DNA of 50,919 nucleotides from Desulfurivibrio sp. GTDB taxonomy: Bacteria; Desulfobacterota; Desulfobulbia; Desulfobulbales; SURF-16. Made by a program: the position numbers and the translations under genes. Under the pieces are notes generated by a model, which worked only from the letters and a program-made list of their open reading frames with translations, had not been told where the DNA came from and did not search any database. Position 1 is the first letter of the stretch. Every line of letters starts with the position of its first letter. Location of the stretch: contig QZKJ01000092.1 of the NCBI GenBank assembly GCA_003605035.1, positions 1 through 50,919 of the forward strand. The letters are read 5' to 3'. Of the stretch, positions 26,126-34,643 are shown piece by piece.

Positions 26126-26992
26126 ATGATGAACTTTCACGAGAAATATGTCCGGTTGAACCGGCAGCGGATTTACGCCAGGGAGTACCCCGGCGCGGAG
26201 CCGGCGATTATCCTGCTGCACGGCTTTCCGGATAATCTCCACCTCTATGACCGACTGGTGCCGCGGCTTGCGCCCCGGCGGCTGGTGACCTTCGATTTTC
26301 TCGGCTGGGGCCGCTCCGACAAACCGGCCGCCTATCCTTACAGCGCCGCCAGCCAGCTGCTGGAACTGGCTGAGGTAATCAGGCAGCTGCAGCTTGAGCA
26401 GGTGGTACTGGTGGCCCACGACGCCTCCGGACCGCCGGCCATTGACTGGGCCCTGGCCCAGCCCGGGCAGGTGGCCGGGCTGGTGCTGCTGAACACCTAT
26501 TACTGCGCGATGCCGACCCTGCGGGCCCCGGAGGCGATCCGGCTTTTTTCCACCCCGCTCGTGCGAACGGTGGCCCGGCCGGTGTCGCGCCTGTTCGGCA
26601 ATTTCCTCTTCCATCGCATGTTTATCTGGCAGGTGGGGAGATTCTTCCGGGACCCGGAAGTCCGCGAAAAATTTCTCCCCCTGCTCTATCAGCAGTTCGA
26701 GGCCGACCCCAGTACCAGGCCGGCTTTCTTCCGCCTGAACGAAGACCTGCTGCCGACGATACGGTCGCACACCACAATGATCCCGGCCCTCAAGGAGTTC
26801 AAGCGTCCGGTGCGGATCATCTTCGGCAAGGCGGATCCGTATCTCAATGCAGGGGTGGCCCGCAGCTTTCACCGGTTGCTGCCGGCCTCGGAACTGTTTC
26901 TGCTGCCCGGGGCCCGGCATTACGTGCAGATGGATGAACCGGGGGAGGTGGCCCGGCTGATTCTTGCCATGCCCCTGGCCGGTGGACCGTGA
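26126..26992 (+). CDS. Alpha/beta hydrolase with Asp nucleophile (haloalkane dehalogenase/epoxide hydrolase-like)
   Basis: 288 residues. The oxyanion motif HGFPDN is at about 32-37, the strand FDFLGWGRSD at 57-65, and the nucleophile elbow VAHDASGPP places Asp at about 99, where esterases have Ser. This is typical of haloalkane dehalogenases and epoxide hydrolases. The catalytic His is in ARHYVQMDEP near 270, and an Asp/Glu in FGKADPY (about 233) may complete the triad. The two halide-stabilising Trp cannot be assigned: the usual Trp after the nucleophile (HDWG) is replaced by Ala. Dehalogenase and hydrolase activities cannot be told apart here. The Shine-Dalgarno is weak. It ends 25 bases before convergent TatD. 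Confidence 0.75.
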   Translation: MMNFHEKYVRLNRQRIYAREYPGAEPAIILLHGFPDNLHLYDRLVPRLAPRRLVTFDFLGWGRSDKPAAYPYSAASQLLELAEVIRQLQLEQVVLVAHDASGPPAIDWALAQPGQVAGLVLLNTYYCAMPTLRAPEAIRLFSTPLVRTVARPVSRLFGNFLFHRMFIWQVGRFFRDPEVREKFLPLLYQQFEADPSTRPAFFRLNEDLLPTIRSHTTMIPALKEFKRPVRIIFGKADPYLNAGVARSFHRLLPASELFLLPGARHYVQMDEPGEVARLILAMPLAGGP

Positions 26993-27017
26993 GCGGCAGG
27001 CGAGGCGAGCACGGCGA

Positions 27018-27779
27018 TCAGAGATCCCCGTACAATCTGCGGGTGTTTTCCCGCACCGCCTCCGCTACCTCTGCCCGGTTAATACCCTTGATTTCGGCAA
27101 TGGCCTGCACGGCAAGCGCCACGTTGGCCGGTTCGTTGCGCCGGGCCGGATCAGGGCCCAGCACCGGACTGTCGCTTTCCACGAGCAGACAGGCAAGGGG
27201 AAGGAGCTTGACCAGCTTCTGCTTCTGGCGTGAGCGGACGATGGACGGCGGCACCGAAAAGAAATAACCCGCCTCCACCGCCGGCAGAGCGGCGGAGTAT
27301 TTGCCGTCAAAGGCGTGCAGCTGCACCCGCTTTGCCCCGGTTTCCAGCAGCAGGGCCACCGCCTGGCGGCCGGCCGAGCGGGAATGGACGTTGAGCGGCA
27401 GGTTGAGCTCTGCGGCAAGTTCGATAAACCTGCGGAAAACCAGGCGCTGCAGCTCCCGGTCAGCTTCCTCCTGATCGAGGCGGAAATCGAGGCCCACCTC
27501 GCCGATGGCGCACAATCTGTGCTGATGCTCGCGGATGAAAGCGAGCAAGTGCTCCGCCCCCTCCATATCGGCAAACTCAGGGTACAGCCCGGCCGCGGGT
27601 TTGAGACACGGGTGCTCCCCGGCCAGCGCCAGGTTGCGCCGGGCGTCAGCCAGGGTCTCGCCCACCAGCACGATCGTCCCCACCCCCGCCTCCCGGGCCC
27701 GGCGGATCACCTCCGGCCGGTCGGCATCGAAAACAGGGTCGCCGAGGTGGGCGTGGGTGTCAGTGAGCCGCAGATGCAT
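27018..27779 (-). CDS. tatD: TatD-family metal-dependent deoxyribonuclease
   Basis: 253 residues from the start MHLRLTDTHAHL, with GGAGG ten bases upstream; an in-frame ATG at 27807 (MMQSEGG) is an alternative. The metal ligands of the amidohydrolase barrel are in place: His9 and His11 (DTHAHL), Glu in IGEVGLD (about 93), His in NVHSRSAG and HAFDGK, and Asp in ESDSPVLGPDP. TatD enzymes have 3'-5' exonuclease activity and are linked to DNA repair. The length fits the family. The gene is single and divergent from the HEPN/MNT pair. Confidence 0.93.
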   Translation of the reverse strand: MHLRLTDTHAHLGDPVFDADRPEVIRRAREAGVGTIVLVGETLADARRNLALAGEHPCLKPAAGLYPEFADMEGAEHLLAFIREHQHRLCAIGEVGLDFRLDQEEADRELQRLVFRRFIELAAELNLPLNVHSRSAGRQAVALLLETGAKRVQLHAFDGKYSAALPAVEAGYFFSVPPSIVRSRQKQKLVKLLPLACLLVESDSPVLGPDPARRNEPANVALAVQAIAEIKGINRAEVAEAVRENTRRLYGDL

Positions 27780-27921
27780 ATTTTCGACGCCTCCCTCGGA
27801 TTGCATCATAATTTTCCTTTCCCCCTTTTTTGCGGACAATTATTTTACTCTTTGATCAATATCCGGCGTATAGTCAATCAACTGAATCAGTTGATTGTTT
27901 TTTTATTACCGAGGGCTGTCC

Positions 27922-28335
27922 ATGACCGCAACAGACATCAGATGGGAGCAGCGTTTCGCCAATTTCCGCAAGGCACTGAGCAAGTTGCGGAAATTTGTCG
28001 ATAAAGGCGACCTGTCCGAGCTTGAACAGCAGGGCCTGATCAAGGCCTTTGAATACACCTTTGAACTTGCCTGGAACAGCCTGAAGGATTTTCTGGAATA
28101 CCGGGGCCAGAGCGAAATCTTCGGCGCACGGGACGCCATCCGCAAGGCCTTTGCCCTTGGCCTGGTGGAAGACGGCGAAGGCTGGATGGACATGCTGAAA
28201 AACAGGCGCCTCACCTCCCACACCTATAACGAGGAAGTGGCGGAAGCAATATGCCGGGCAGTGCTGCTCAAGTATTTCCTGCTTTTCCTTGCTTTGGAAA
28301 AACGACTGCTGAATCTTCTCGCTGATCAGACATGA
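27922..28335 (+). CDS. HEPN-domain protein of the HI0074 family (putative toxin)
   Basis: 137 residues, all helical; resembles the HI0074-like nucleotidyltransferase-binding proteins. The HEPN RNase motif R-x4-H is at Arg95-His100 (RRLTSH followed by TYNEEV), so it may be an active RNA-cleaving toxin. It lies 16 bases upstream of a minimal nucleotidyltransferase; together they match HEPN/MNT toxin-antitoxin modules, in which the transferase adenylylates the HEPN protein. ATG at 27922 is preferred over an in-frame alternative start at 27895. The Shine-Dalgarno (GAGGG) is close to the ATG. Confidence 0.82.
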   Translation: MTATDIRWEQRFANFRKALSKLRKFVDKGDLSELEQQGLIKAFEYTFELAWNSLKDFLEYRGQSEIFGARDAIRKAFALGLVEDGEGWMDMLKNRRLTSHTYNEEVAEAICRAVLLKYFLLFLALEKRLLNLLADQT

Positions 28336-28351
28336 GTTGAGGAATGGTGGC

Positions 28352-28669
28352 ATGTCTTACGGCTTGAAGGATGAAACAGTAGAAGGAATTAAAGGTGTTT
28401 TTGCCAAATACCCCGAGGTGGATGAAGCGATTCTCTATGGCTCCCGTGCCAAGGGAAATTTCAGGCCCGGTTCTGATATCGACCTGACCTTGAAGGGAGA
28501 ATGGCTGAATCTGCAACTCCTCAATAAAATCAGCCTGGCCATCGACGACCTGCTGCTGCCTTATAATGTCGACCTCTCCATCTATCACCAGATTGATAAT
28601 CCGGACCTGATCGCGCATATTGAGCGGGTTGGCAAGATTTTTTATCAGTCCGGGAACCGAAGCCAGTAA
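28352..28669 (+). CDS. Minimal nucleotidyltransferase (MNT), putative antitoxin
   Basis: 105 residues. The polymerase-beta-type motif G30S31-x10-D42-x-D44 (GSRAKGNFRPGSDIDL) is intact, giving two metal-binding Asp. The C-terminal half (DDLLLPYNVDLSIYHQI) includes the third acidic strand. MNT partners of HEPN proteins transfer AMP to them as a neutralising mark. The start MSYGLKDE has a GAGG ahead; a TTG five codons upstream is less likely. It is the second gene of the pair. Confidence 0.85.
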   Translation: MSYGLKDETVEGIKGVFAKYPEVDEAILYGSRAKGNFRPGSDIDLTLKGEWLNLQLLNKISLAIDDLLLPYNVDLSIYHQIDNPDLIAHIERVGKIFYQSGNRSQ

Positions 28670-28715
28670 TCTCCCGGTATTGTGTTTTGGGTTGCCCCCC
28701 AAAAATGCCCTGTAT

Positions 28716-29378
28716 CTACAACTCCCCGTGTTCCAGCAAACTGTAATGCCCCTGCCGGCTGAAAATAATGTGGTCCAGCACGGCGATGCCGAGGGTTTCC
28801 CCCGCCTCCTTGAGCTGCCGGGTGATCTGCAGATCCTCCTTGCTGGGCGTGAGGTTGCCCGAGGGGTGATTGTGAGCAAGGATAACCGCAGAAGCCCGGT
28901 CGGTGATGGGATCGGCAAAGACTTCACGGGGGTGAACCTGGGTTTTGTTCACCAGACCGACGGAGACGACGCGGGTGGTGATGACCTCATTGGCGCCGTT
29001 TAAGGAAATGCAGAGAAAATGCTCCTGCTTGCGGTCGCCATAATGGCGAACCAGGGGCAGCGCATCAACCGGCGTCTTGATCTTGATGCCCTCCGGCCGG
29101 ATGCGGCGGCGGGCGAATTCCAGGGCCGCGGCAATTAATGTCGCCTTGGCCGGCCCCACTCCTTCCAAGCGCTGGAGATCGGCCAGATCGGGTTTACCGT
29201 GCTGATCGTCCACCAGCCGGACAATCCGTCTGGCCACGGTCATGACATCATGGCCCTTGGTGCCGAAGCCCAGCAGGATGGCCACCAGTTCCTCATCCGT
29301 CAGGGCGCCGGCGCCCTTGCTCTGCATCTTTTCCCTGGGCCGGTCATGTTTGGGCAGGTCGGCTATGCGCTTGGCCAT
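28716..29378 (-). CDS. radC: RadC-family JAMM protein
   Basis: 220 residues. An N-terminal helix-hairpin-helix (LADLQRLEGVGPAKA, about 64-79) and a C-terminal JAMM metal site: His169-x-His171 (HNHPSG) and Asp182 (EDLQIT), preceded by the (E)-x-(H)-(F)-x-(C)-(I)-(S)-LN pattern. RadC proteins carry the deubiquitinase-like JAMM fold; the old repair role is doubtful, and they are frequent in mobile and defence islands, as here. AGGAGG precedes the ATG. It is followed 21 bases upstream on the same strand by hsdR's end. Confidence 0.93.
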   Translation of the reverse strand: MAKRIADLPKHDRPREKMQSKGAGALTDEELVAILLGFGTKGHDVMTVARRIVRLVDDQHGKPDLADLQRLEGVGPAKATLIAAALEFARRRIRPEGIKIKTPVDALPLVRHYGDRKQEHFLCISLNGANEVITTRVVSVGLVNKTQVHPREVFADPITDRASAVILAHNHPSGNLTPSKEDLQITRQLKEAGETLGIAVLDHIIFSRQGHYSLLEHGEL

Positions 29379-29399
29379 AAGGCGTGTTCCTCCTTTTCA

Positions 29400-32300
29400 T
29401 CAGGCGGCCGCCCACTTCTGGCCGCTGTTGGCATACTGCAGCATCATGTCAAAGATGCTGTCGCATTTTTCCTTGAACAGCAGCCGGTCGTAACTGGCGG
29501 GCAGTTGTTCATCCAAAATCTGCTCAACCGTGGAGCGGACAATGGCCCTGGTATGGGTATCCTTGTACCAGTCCTGGATCAGCACCCTGGGATGTTCCTC
29601 CAGCAGCCGGTGCAGCAGGGACTTGGCGGCCAGCTTGACCTTCTGCTCCTCTTCCCTGGTCATTTTCTCCTTTTTCAGCAGATCAAAAAGTTCCAGTTCG
29701 TCTTCGGACAGGCCTTCCCGGATATGCCGCTCCTCCTCGTCCTGCAAGCCCCTGGCAAGGTTCATCAGGTCATCATAATAATTCTCGGTGGACGAGCCGC
29801 CGGCGTTATAGGTATCGATGATCTCCTGCAGCTTGTGGGCAAAATCGGTCCGGGTCATATTCTGCTGCAGCATCTGGGTAATCTTGCCGTCAATGAAGGC
29901 GCGCAGGTCGGCGATTTCGATATTCTTGTAGGCGGCATGCCGAAAATCTTCCTTGAACCTGTCAAAATCGATTTTGCTGAGATCCCAGGTCCTGCCGGTC
30001 TGGACGATCTGAAATGAGGGCGTCTCCTGACCGGCGACCCCTTGTTCCGTCTTATTGACCACCACGCTCTCATCCAGCAGTTCGCTGATGCGCAGGCTCA
30101 CCGCCTCGATATCCTGCCGGTCGATGATGCTGTCGATCACCCCGCGCAGGTACTGGAAAACCGCGACCAGCCGGCTGGTGCCCCGGCCCAGGATTTCCGG
30201 CTTGCAGGCCTCATAGAGCGCCGAGATGGTATTTTCATAGACATTGAAGCTCTTGCGCCATTCGTCATTGCCGAGCAGGGTGTCGGCGTAGGCATTGAAC
30301 AGACCGATGTTTTTAAAGACATTACGATTTTCGAGGATTTCAGGAATGTCGATCCGCCGTTCCCGGCAGAAGGCCAGACCCTGGCCGATGGCGTCCTCCA
30401 GCAGCCGGAACAGCTCCTCCTTGTCCCGGACCGGGGATTCGTCCAGCCCCTCCTCGCCCCGGGCATAGTCCTGCAACGCCTTTTTCATGTTGCGGAAGAC
30501 GTTGTAGTAATCGATGATCTCGCCGTTGCGCTTCACCACCCCGTTGATCGCAAAGGAGGTCACCCGGTTGGCCCGGGCAATGGTCTGCATCAGGGTGTGG
30601 TCCTTCATCGGCTTGTCGAGATACAGGGTGGAGAGGGTGGGAGCGTCAAAGCCGGTGAGCCACATGGCGCAGACAAAAACCAGCTGCAGCGGGTGCTCCG
30701 GGTCCTTGAAGTTGTACTCGATATCATGGCCGTGTTCGTCCAGCTGCTCCAGGCGGGTGCGGTGCGGTTTGATGTCCAGCTTCCGGGCCTTGAATTTCTC
30801 CTCTTCGCCTGCCTCGGGACTCACCACCACCGCCATCTCCACCCGGCGCATGTACTCGACAAGCTTTTTCAGCCGATGCTTTTCCAGATCGTTATCCGAC
30901 TTCTTGATGCGGCCCACCAGGGTTTTGATCTCCTCCTTCCACAACCGCTGCACCTTGTCATGCATCCTGACCGCCGTAAACTTGTCCACCGCGACGACCA
31001 TGGCCTTGCCCAGATAGCCCCGGCGGGGAAAGTGATAGACGATGTCCCGGGCAATGGTCTCCAGCCGGTCGTCGCGCTTGATCACCTCGATCTCGGCGGC
31101 GAATTGTCTCTCCAGCTTGGCCTGCTGGCTCTCGTCCAGGTTCTCCTCCTCCAGGATCTGATAGAACTCCTCGCTCAGCTCCTCGTTCTGAATGCACACC
31201 TCCGGCACCCGTTTGCGGTAGAAGAGCGGCACCGTGGCCCCTTCGTCCATGGACTGCTGGAAGTTGTACTCGCTGACGTAATCGCCGAACCAGGCATTGG
31301 TCTTGCGCTCGCGGCCAAGCAGCGGCGTGCCGGTAAAGGCCAGGTACTGGGCGTTGGGCAGCCCCTGGCGCATGTTTTCGGCCAGGGATTTGTACTGGGT
31401 GCGGTGCGCCTCGTCGACGATAACAACGATGTCGTCCCGGTCGGAGAGCAGCGGGTAGTCCTTGCCCTTGTCATAACGGAACTTCTGGATCAGGGTGAAG
31501 ACGATGCGTTTGTTCCGGCCCAGGAAGCGGCGCATCTCCCCACTGTTCTTGGGCTGGGCCGCCTCGTGTTTTTTGACCGTGCCGGTATTGAGAAAATTGC
31601 GGTAGATCTGGCCGTCCAGGTCCTCGCGGTCGGTGACCACCACAAAGGTAAAGTTGCCGGGGACCTTGCGGAAGATCTTGCGGCTGTAAAAGATCATGGA
31701 AAAGCTCTTGCCCGACCCCTGGGTGTGCCAGAAGACGCCCAGCTTGCCCTGCCGCCCCGCCCGCTCCAGAAAGACCGCATAGGCCCGGTTGACGCCGAGG
31801 AACTGGTGGTTCATGGCGATGATCTTCTGGGTTTCCTTGTGGAAGATGATGAAGTTCTCCACATAGTCAAGCAGCCTGCCCGGCGCGCAGAGCCCGGCCG
31901 CCACGTATTCCAGGCTGGCGCCTTCCCGTCTGACCCGCTCCCGGTCCACCTTCTCCTTTTCATCCGCCACCCGCAGCCAGGGGAAAAAATGCTCCCAGCC
32001 GGCGGTGCAACTGCCCACTTTGGTCTCGATACCGTTGGAGAGGATGCACAGGGCGTTAGTCAGAAAGAGCTGGGGGATGTCCTTTTTGTAATTGGTGAGG
32101 TTGTCGTCATAGGCGGATTTGAGCTTGACGTTGGAATTCTTCAGCTCGATGAACACCAGGGGGATGCCGTTGACGGAGAGCAGGATGTCCGGCCGCCGAA
32201 AGTGCAATTCACCTCTGATCCAGAGCTGGGACACGGCCAGAAAGTGATTATTCTCCGGCTGGTTGAAGTCGATCACCCGCACCCGTTCCTGCTCTTTTTT

Positions 32301-32630
32301 GCCCTCTGCGTTGTCAAACTCCACCGAAATGCCGTCCCGGAGCAGGGCGTCCAGCTCCCGGTTGGCGGCAATCAGCGACATGGCCTGCCGCCGCTCCTGC
32401 AGCCGGGCCAGGGCCGTGTCGATGGCCGTTTCCGGGATGGCGGGGTTGAGCCGGATGGCCGCCTCCCGCAGCCGGCCGGCAAAGATCACCTCCCGTTTGT
32501 CGCGGCGTCCCGATCCGTCGTGCAGATCAGCCGGATCAACGGTGTGGCAGTTCACCAGCTCAAAACCGAACTGGTGCAGCTTCTCCAGCATGGCCTGCTC
32601 GATCTGCTCTTCGGAGATGAAGTTAGCCAT
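29400..32630 (-). CDS. hsdR: Type I restriction enzyme, R subunit HsdR
   Basis: 1076 residues; the ATP-dependent translocase and nuclease of the type I complex. The N-terminal nuclease has the D...(V/I)-ELK motif (DILLSVNGIPLVFIELKNS, about 148-166). The SF2 helicase has Walker A TQGSGKSFSM (about 305) and DEAH (VIVDEAHRTQY, about 405), then motif III TGTPLLG and a later Q/R-rich motif (QTIARANRV). The C-terminal region is helical and charged. All domains look intact. It lies downstream of hsdM-hsdS but is separated from hsdS by a broken DUF1016 gene and a VapC relic. Confidence 0.96.
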   Translation of the reverse strand: MANFISEEQIEQAMLEKLHQFGFELVNCHTVDPADLHDGSGRRDKREVIFAGRLREAAIRLNPAIPETAIDTALARLQERRQAMSLIAANRELDALLRDGISVEFDNAEGKKEQERVRVIDFNQPENNHFLAVSQLWIRGELHFRRPDILLSVNGIPLVFIELKNSNVKLKSAYDDNLTNYKKDIPQLFLTNALCILSNGIETKVGSCTAGWEHFFPWLRVADEKEKVDRERVRREGASLEYVAAGLCAPGRLLDYVENFIIFHKETQKIIAMNHQFLGVNRAYAVFLERAGRQGKLGVFWHTQGSGKSFSMIFYSRKIFRKVPGNFTFVVVTDREDLDGQIYRNFLNTGTVKKHEAAQPKNSGEMRRFLGRNKRIVFTLIQKFRYDKGKDYPLLSDRDDIVVIVDEAHRTQYKSLAENMRQGLPNAQYLAFTGTPLLGRERKTNAWFGDYVSEYNFQQSMDEGATVPLFYRKRVPEVCIQNEELSEEFYQILEEENLDESQQAKLERQFAAEIEVIKRDDRLETIARDIVYHFPRRGYLGKAMVVAVDKFTAVRMHDKVQRLWKEEIKTLVGRIKKSDNDLEKHRLKKLVEYMRRVEMAVVVSPEAGEEEKFKARKLDIKPHRTRLEQLDEHGHDIEYNFKDPEHPLQLVFVCAMWLTGFDAPTLSTLYLDKPMKDHTLMQTIARANRVTSFAINGVVKRNGEIIDYYNVFRNMKKALQDYARGEEGLDESPVRDKEELFRLLEDAIGQGLAFCRERRIDIPEILENRNVFKNIGLFNAYADTLLGNDEWRKSFNVYENTISALYEACKPEILGRGTSRLVAVFQYLRGVIDSIIDRQDIEAVSLRISELLDESVVVNKTEQGVAGQETPSFQIVQTGRTWDLSKIDFDRFKEDFRHAAYKNIEIADLRAFIDGKITQMLQQNMTRTDFAHKLQEIIDTYNAGGSSTENYYDDLMNLARGLQDEEERHIREGLSEDELELFDLLKKEKMTREEEQKVKLAAKSLLHRLLEEHPRVLIQDWYKDTHTRAIVRSTVEQILDEQLPASYDRLLFKEKCDSIFDMMLQYANSGQKWAAA

Positions 32631-32703
32631 GGCGCACCTGCCGGATTGATGCTACATTCTGACCAGACAGACCAGAGTATGGAGGAGAGAACATGCACAG
32701 CGA

Positions 32704-32799
32704 ATGGCCACAGCCCAATACCACGGCTTCACCATCGTCACCCGCAACGAAAAGGACTTCACCCCTGCCCCGCGGGTTTGCAAGCCTTGGGCGCTGTAA
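32704..32799 (+). pseudogene. VapC PIN-domain toxin, C-terminal remnant
   Basis: The frame reads MATAQYHGFTIVTRNEKDF then ends after about 31 codons (PWAL-stop). IAATA..hgltlvTRN..DF is the C-terminal block of VapC PIN-domain RNases, containing the last conserved Asp. The first three catalytic acidic residues and the start are missing. It lies on the strand opposite to hsdR and hsdS. Confidence 0.65.
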
Positions 32800-32816
32800 G
32801 GGTTTAGCCCAGGGCT

Positions 32817-33335
32817 TCAAGGCCTGGTCCTCCCGCACGCTTTCCCTTCCTCCAGCCTGGCTTCGATAAGCTTGCGCTCCTTTTCGACCTCCAGCCTCAG
32901 CTCCTGCTCACTGGGAAGGAACTGCAGGTATTTCGAAAGGATCAATCCTTCGTTCGATTCTCCACCCGCCGGGCGGACTTTTTCGGTGCTGACGGATTCT
33001 CCGCCCGCCGGGTGGAGAATCTTCAGGCGATCGGCATATGCCTGATAAAACTGCCTGAAATCCCACAGGTTGGTGGTTGAAAAACCCTTCCCGTATCGAT
33101 CCGTCAATTGGGTGGAGAGATTTTCGACAATCTGCTTGCCGTATTCAGCCCGTTCCTCGCCGCCCTGGGCCTCCTGAACGATCTCCCGGCCGATCAACCA
33201 GTAGGCCAGCACCATGTTGCTGTTGACCGAACGGACGACATTGCCCCGCGCCTGTTCGAGGATGGAGATAACCCGGTCAAAAAGGGATTCCCCCTCGGCG
33301 TGGATCATGCCGTCCTTTTCGTGATCGTTCATCAT
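32817..33335 (-). CDS. DUF1016/YhcG-family protein with internal deletion
   Basis: 172 residues; full-length relatives are about 340-370. The N-terminal DUF1016 domain is clear (VVRSVNSNMVLAYWLIGREIV, then EYGKQIVENLSTQLT and FSTTNLWDFRQFY). The C-terminal end (KYLQFLPSEQELRLEVEKERKLIEARL, residues about 135-161) is also family-like. The nuclease-fold middle between them is missing and replaced by a short HPAGGES...RPAGGES repeat. The protein is probably non-functional as a nuclease. A GGAGG Shine-Dalgarno is present. The 78-base gap to hsdS contains a 25-codon frame that overlaps this start. Confidence 0.75.
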   Translation of the reverse strand: MMNDHEKDGMIHAEGESLFDRVISILEQARGNVVRSVNSNMVLAYWLIGREIVQEAQGGEERAEYGKQIVENLSTQLTDRYGKGFSTTNLWDFRQFYQAYADRLKILHPAGGESVSTEKVRPAGGESNEGLILSKYLQFLPSEQELRLEVEKERKLIEARLEEGKACGRTRP

Positions 33336-33413
33336 GATTCGCCTCCAATACGACCCACATTCCCCGGCTTGGTTGAGGAGAGAGTCTCGATCAGCCCCCG
33401 CTGCGACATGATC

Positions 33414-34643
33414 TCACGCTTCATGGGCCAACGCCTCCATGCCGGGCGGGAAATGGATGTCAAGGTTTTCCACCGGGAGTTTGCCGGAGATGAGGCGGGG
33501 AAGGAGGAGGTCTCTGGTTTTTTTTAGATTATCCATTTTCCCTAACAGCAATTCAATCTGCTTGAACAGCGGCAAGACTCTATTCTCGTAATCCGTTACC
33601 AACGATTTTGGCGGCGTCAGTATCTCGATTCTCTTGAAGGTGCCTTTGGTTAATTCGGCAAAGGTCGCGCCGCCGGAAAGCAGCTCGAAATGCGGTTTGC
33701 TGAGTTTCAGCCAATGGTACAGAAATGTCAGGGGATAACGCTCATTCGGAATGCAGGTTATGAAGCCCTGGTTGGTGCAGGCCGGGGTGGTGTTGATGCC
33801 AATTGCCCCGATAGTTGCCCGGCTGGTCATCATGATCGAATAGGCCGGAAACAATCGGGCGGAACTGCGGTTCAACCCTTCTTCCGTGCATTGATCGGCG
33901 GACCGGCTGAGGAAAACACCTTGTGACGCTGTTATGTCCGACGGCGTGTACCAGTTGACATCACCGTCCTTCCAAAACCGCTCCACTTCTTTTGGCGGCG
34001 TGCCGCCCCCGGTGTAGATGAAAGCTTTTTCAAGAGGAACCTTTTCCCACCCACCCGGCACGCCCTTCACCATCTTCACCTGCTCATGGCCGGGGAAACG
34101 GAAGCGCACAAACCACTCGCAATAGATCTCCTCGGCCATCTTTTCCAGCAGTCCGATGCGGCGTTTGTTGTTTTCAATCAGGTCGTCGTAGGCGGAGAGG
34201 ATGGCGGCGATTTTTTTCTGAAAATCCATCTTTGGGAATAGCACCTTAATCTTGTGGATATGGTTTCTATTCAAGGTAGGGTTTGATGAACCTGTATCAA
34301 AATTTTCCAGATGCAAAGTCTGCACAAAGTAGTAAATCAAACGCGGATCGTTACCTTTGAAGTCTTTCACCCAAAGTGTTGTGTCATGCGGCCAAAAGTT
34401 GTCCTTCAGGTAATGAACGGTACCAAGCGTTCCCTTGCGTCCGATTACTACGCCAGGCCCCTTAGCCTTGAATTGATTGTGGAAGCTTGAGATCCCCGAT
34501 GAAGAAACAATTGGGATCTCACCTTCCGCCTGTTCCTTCTTAGTTATGTCAAATCCTCTTTGAAAGGTGACCACATCACCAAGCATAATCTCATCAAGGT
34601 AAATTTTATGAGACTGGACAAAATTGTTTTCACCAATACTCAT
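33414..34643 (-). CDS. hsdS: Type I restriction specificity subunit HsdS
   Basis: 409 residues, the DNA-recognition subunit. Two target-recognition domains are present, each followed by a conserved spacer helix: the first ends in QKKIAAILSAYDDLIENNKRRI, the second in LFKQIELLLGKMDNLKKTRD and LLLPRLISGKL. The second TRD starts near KVPLEKAFIYTGGGTPP. The first TRD (34240-34640) is visibly poorer in GC than the rest. The start overlaps the hsdM stop by four bases (ATGA). It is the second gene of the restriction operon. Confidence 0.94.
   Translation of the reverse strand: MSIGENNFVQSHKIYLDEIMLGDVVTFQRGFDITKKEQAEGEIPIVSSSGISSFHNQFKAKGPGVVIGRKGTLGTVHYLKDNFWPHDTTLWVKDFKGNDPRLIYYFVQTLHLENFDTGSSNPTLNRNHIHKIKVLFPKMDFQKKIAAILSAYDDLIENNKRRIGLLEKMAEEIYCEWFVRFRFPGHEQVKMVKGVPGGWEKVPLEKAFIYTGGGTPPKEVERFWKDGDVNWYTPSDITASQGVFLSRSADQCTEEGLNRSSARLFPAYSIMMTSRATIGAIGINTTPACTNQGFITCIPNERYPLTFLYHWLKLSKPHFELLSGGATFAELTKGTFKRIEILTPPKSLVTDYENRVLPLFKQIELLLGKMDNLKKTRDLLLPRLISGKLPVENLDIHFPPGMEALAHEA

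Noticed and set aside
25685-26920. A 411-codon open frame on the minus strand
   Set aside because: Its sequence is Gly/Arg/Pro-rich and lies opposite the well-supported alpha/beta hydrolase and a gap; it has no motif and no Shine-Dalgarno.
30042-32807. A 921-codon open frame antisense to hsdR
   Set aside because: It mirrors hsdR codons in high-GC DNA and has no domain; long antisense frames of this kind also occur opposite hsdM and both peptidases.
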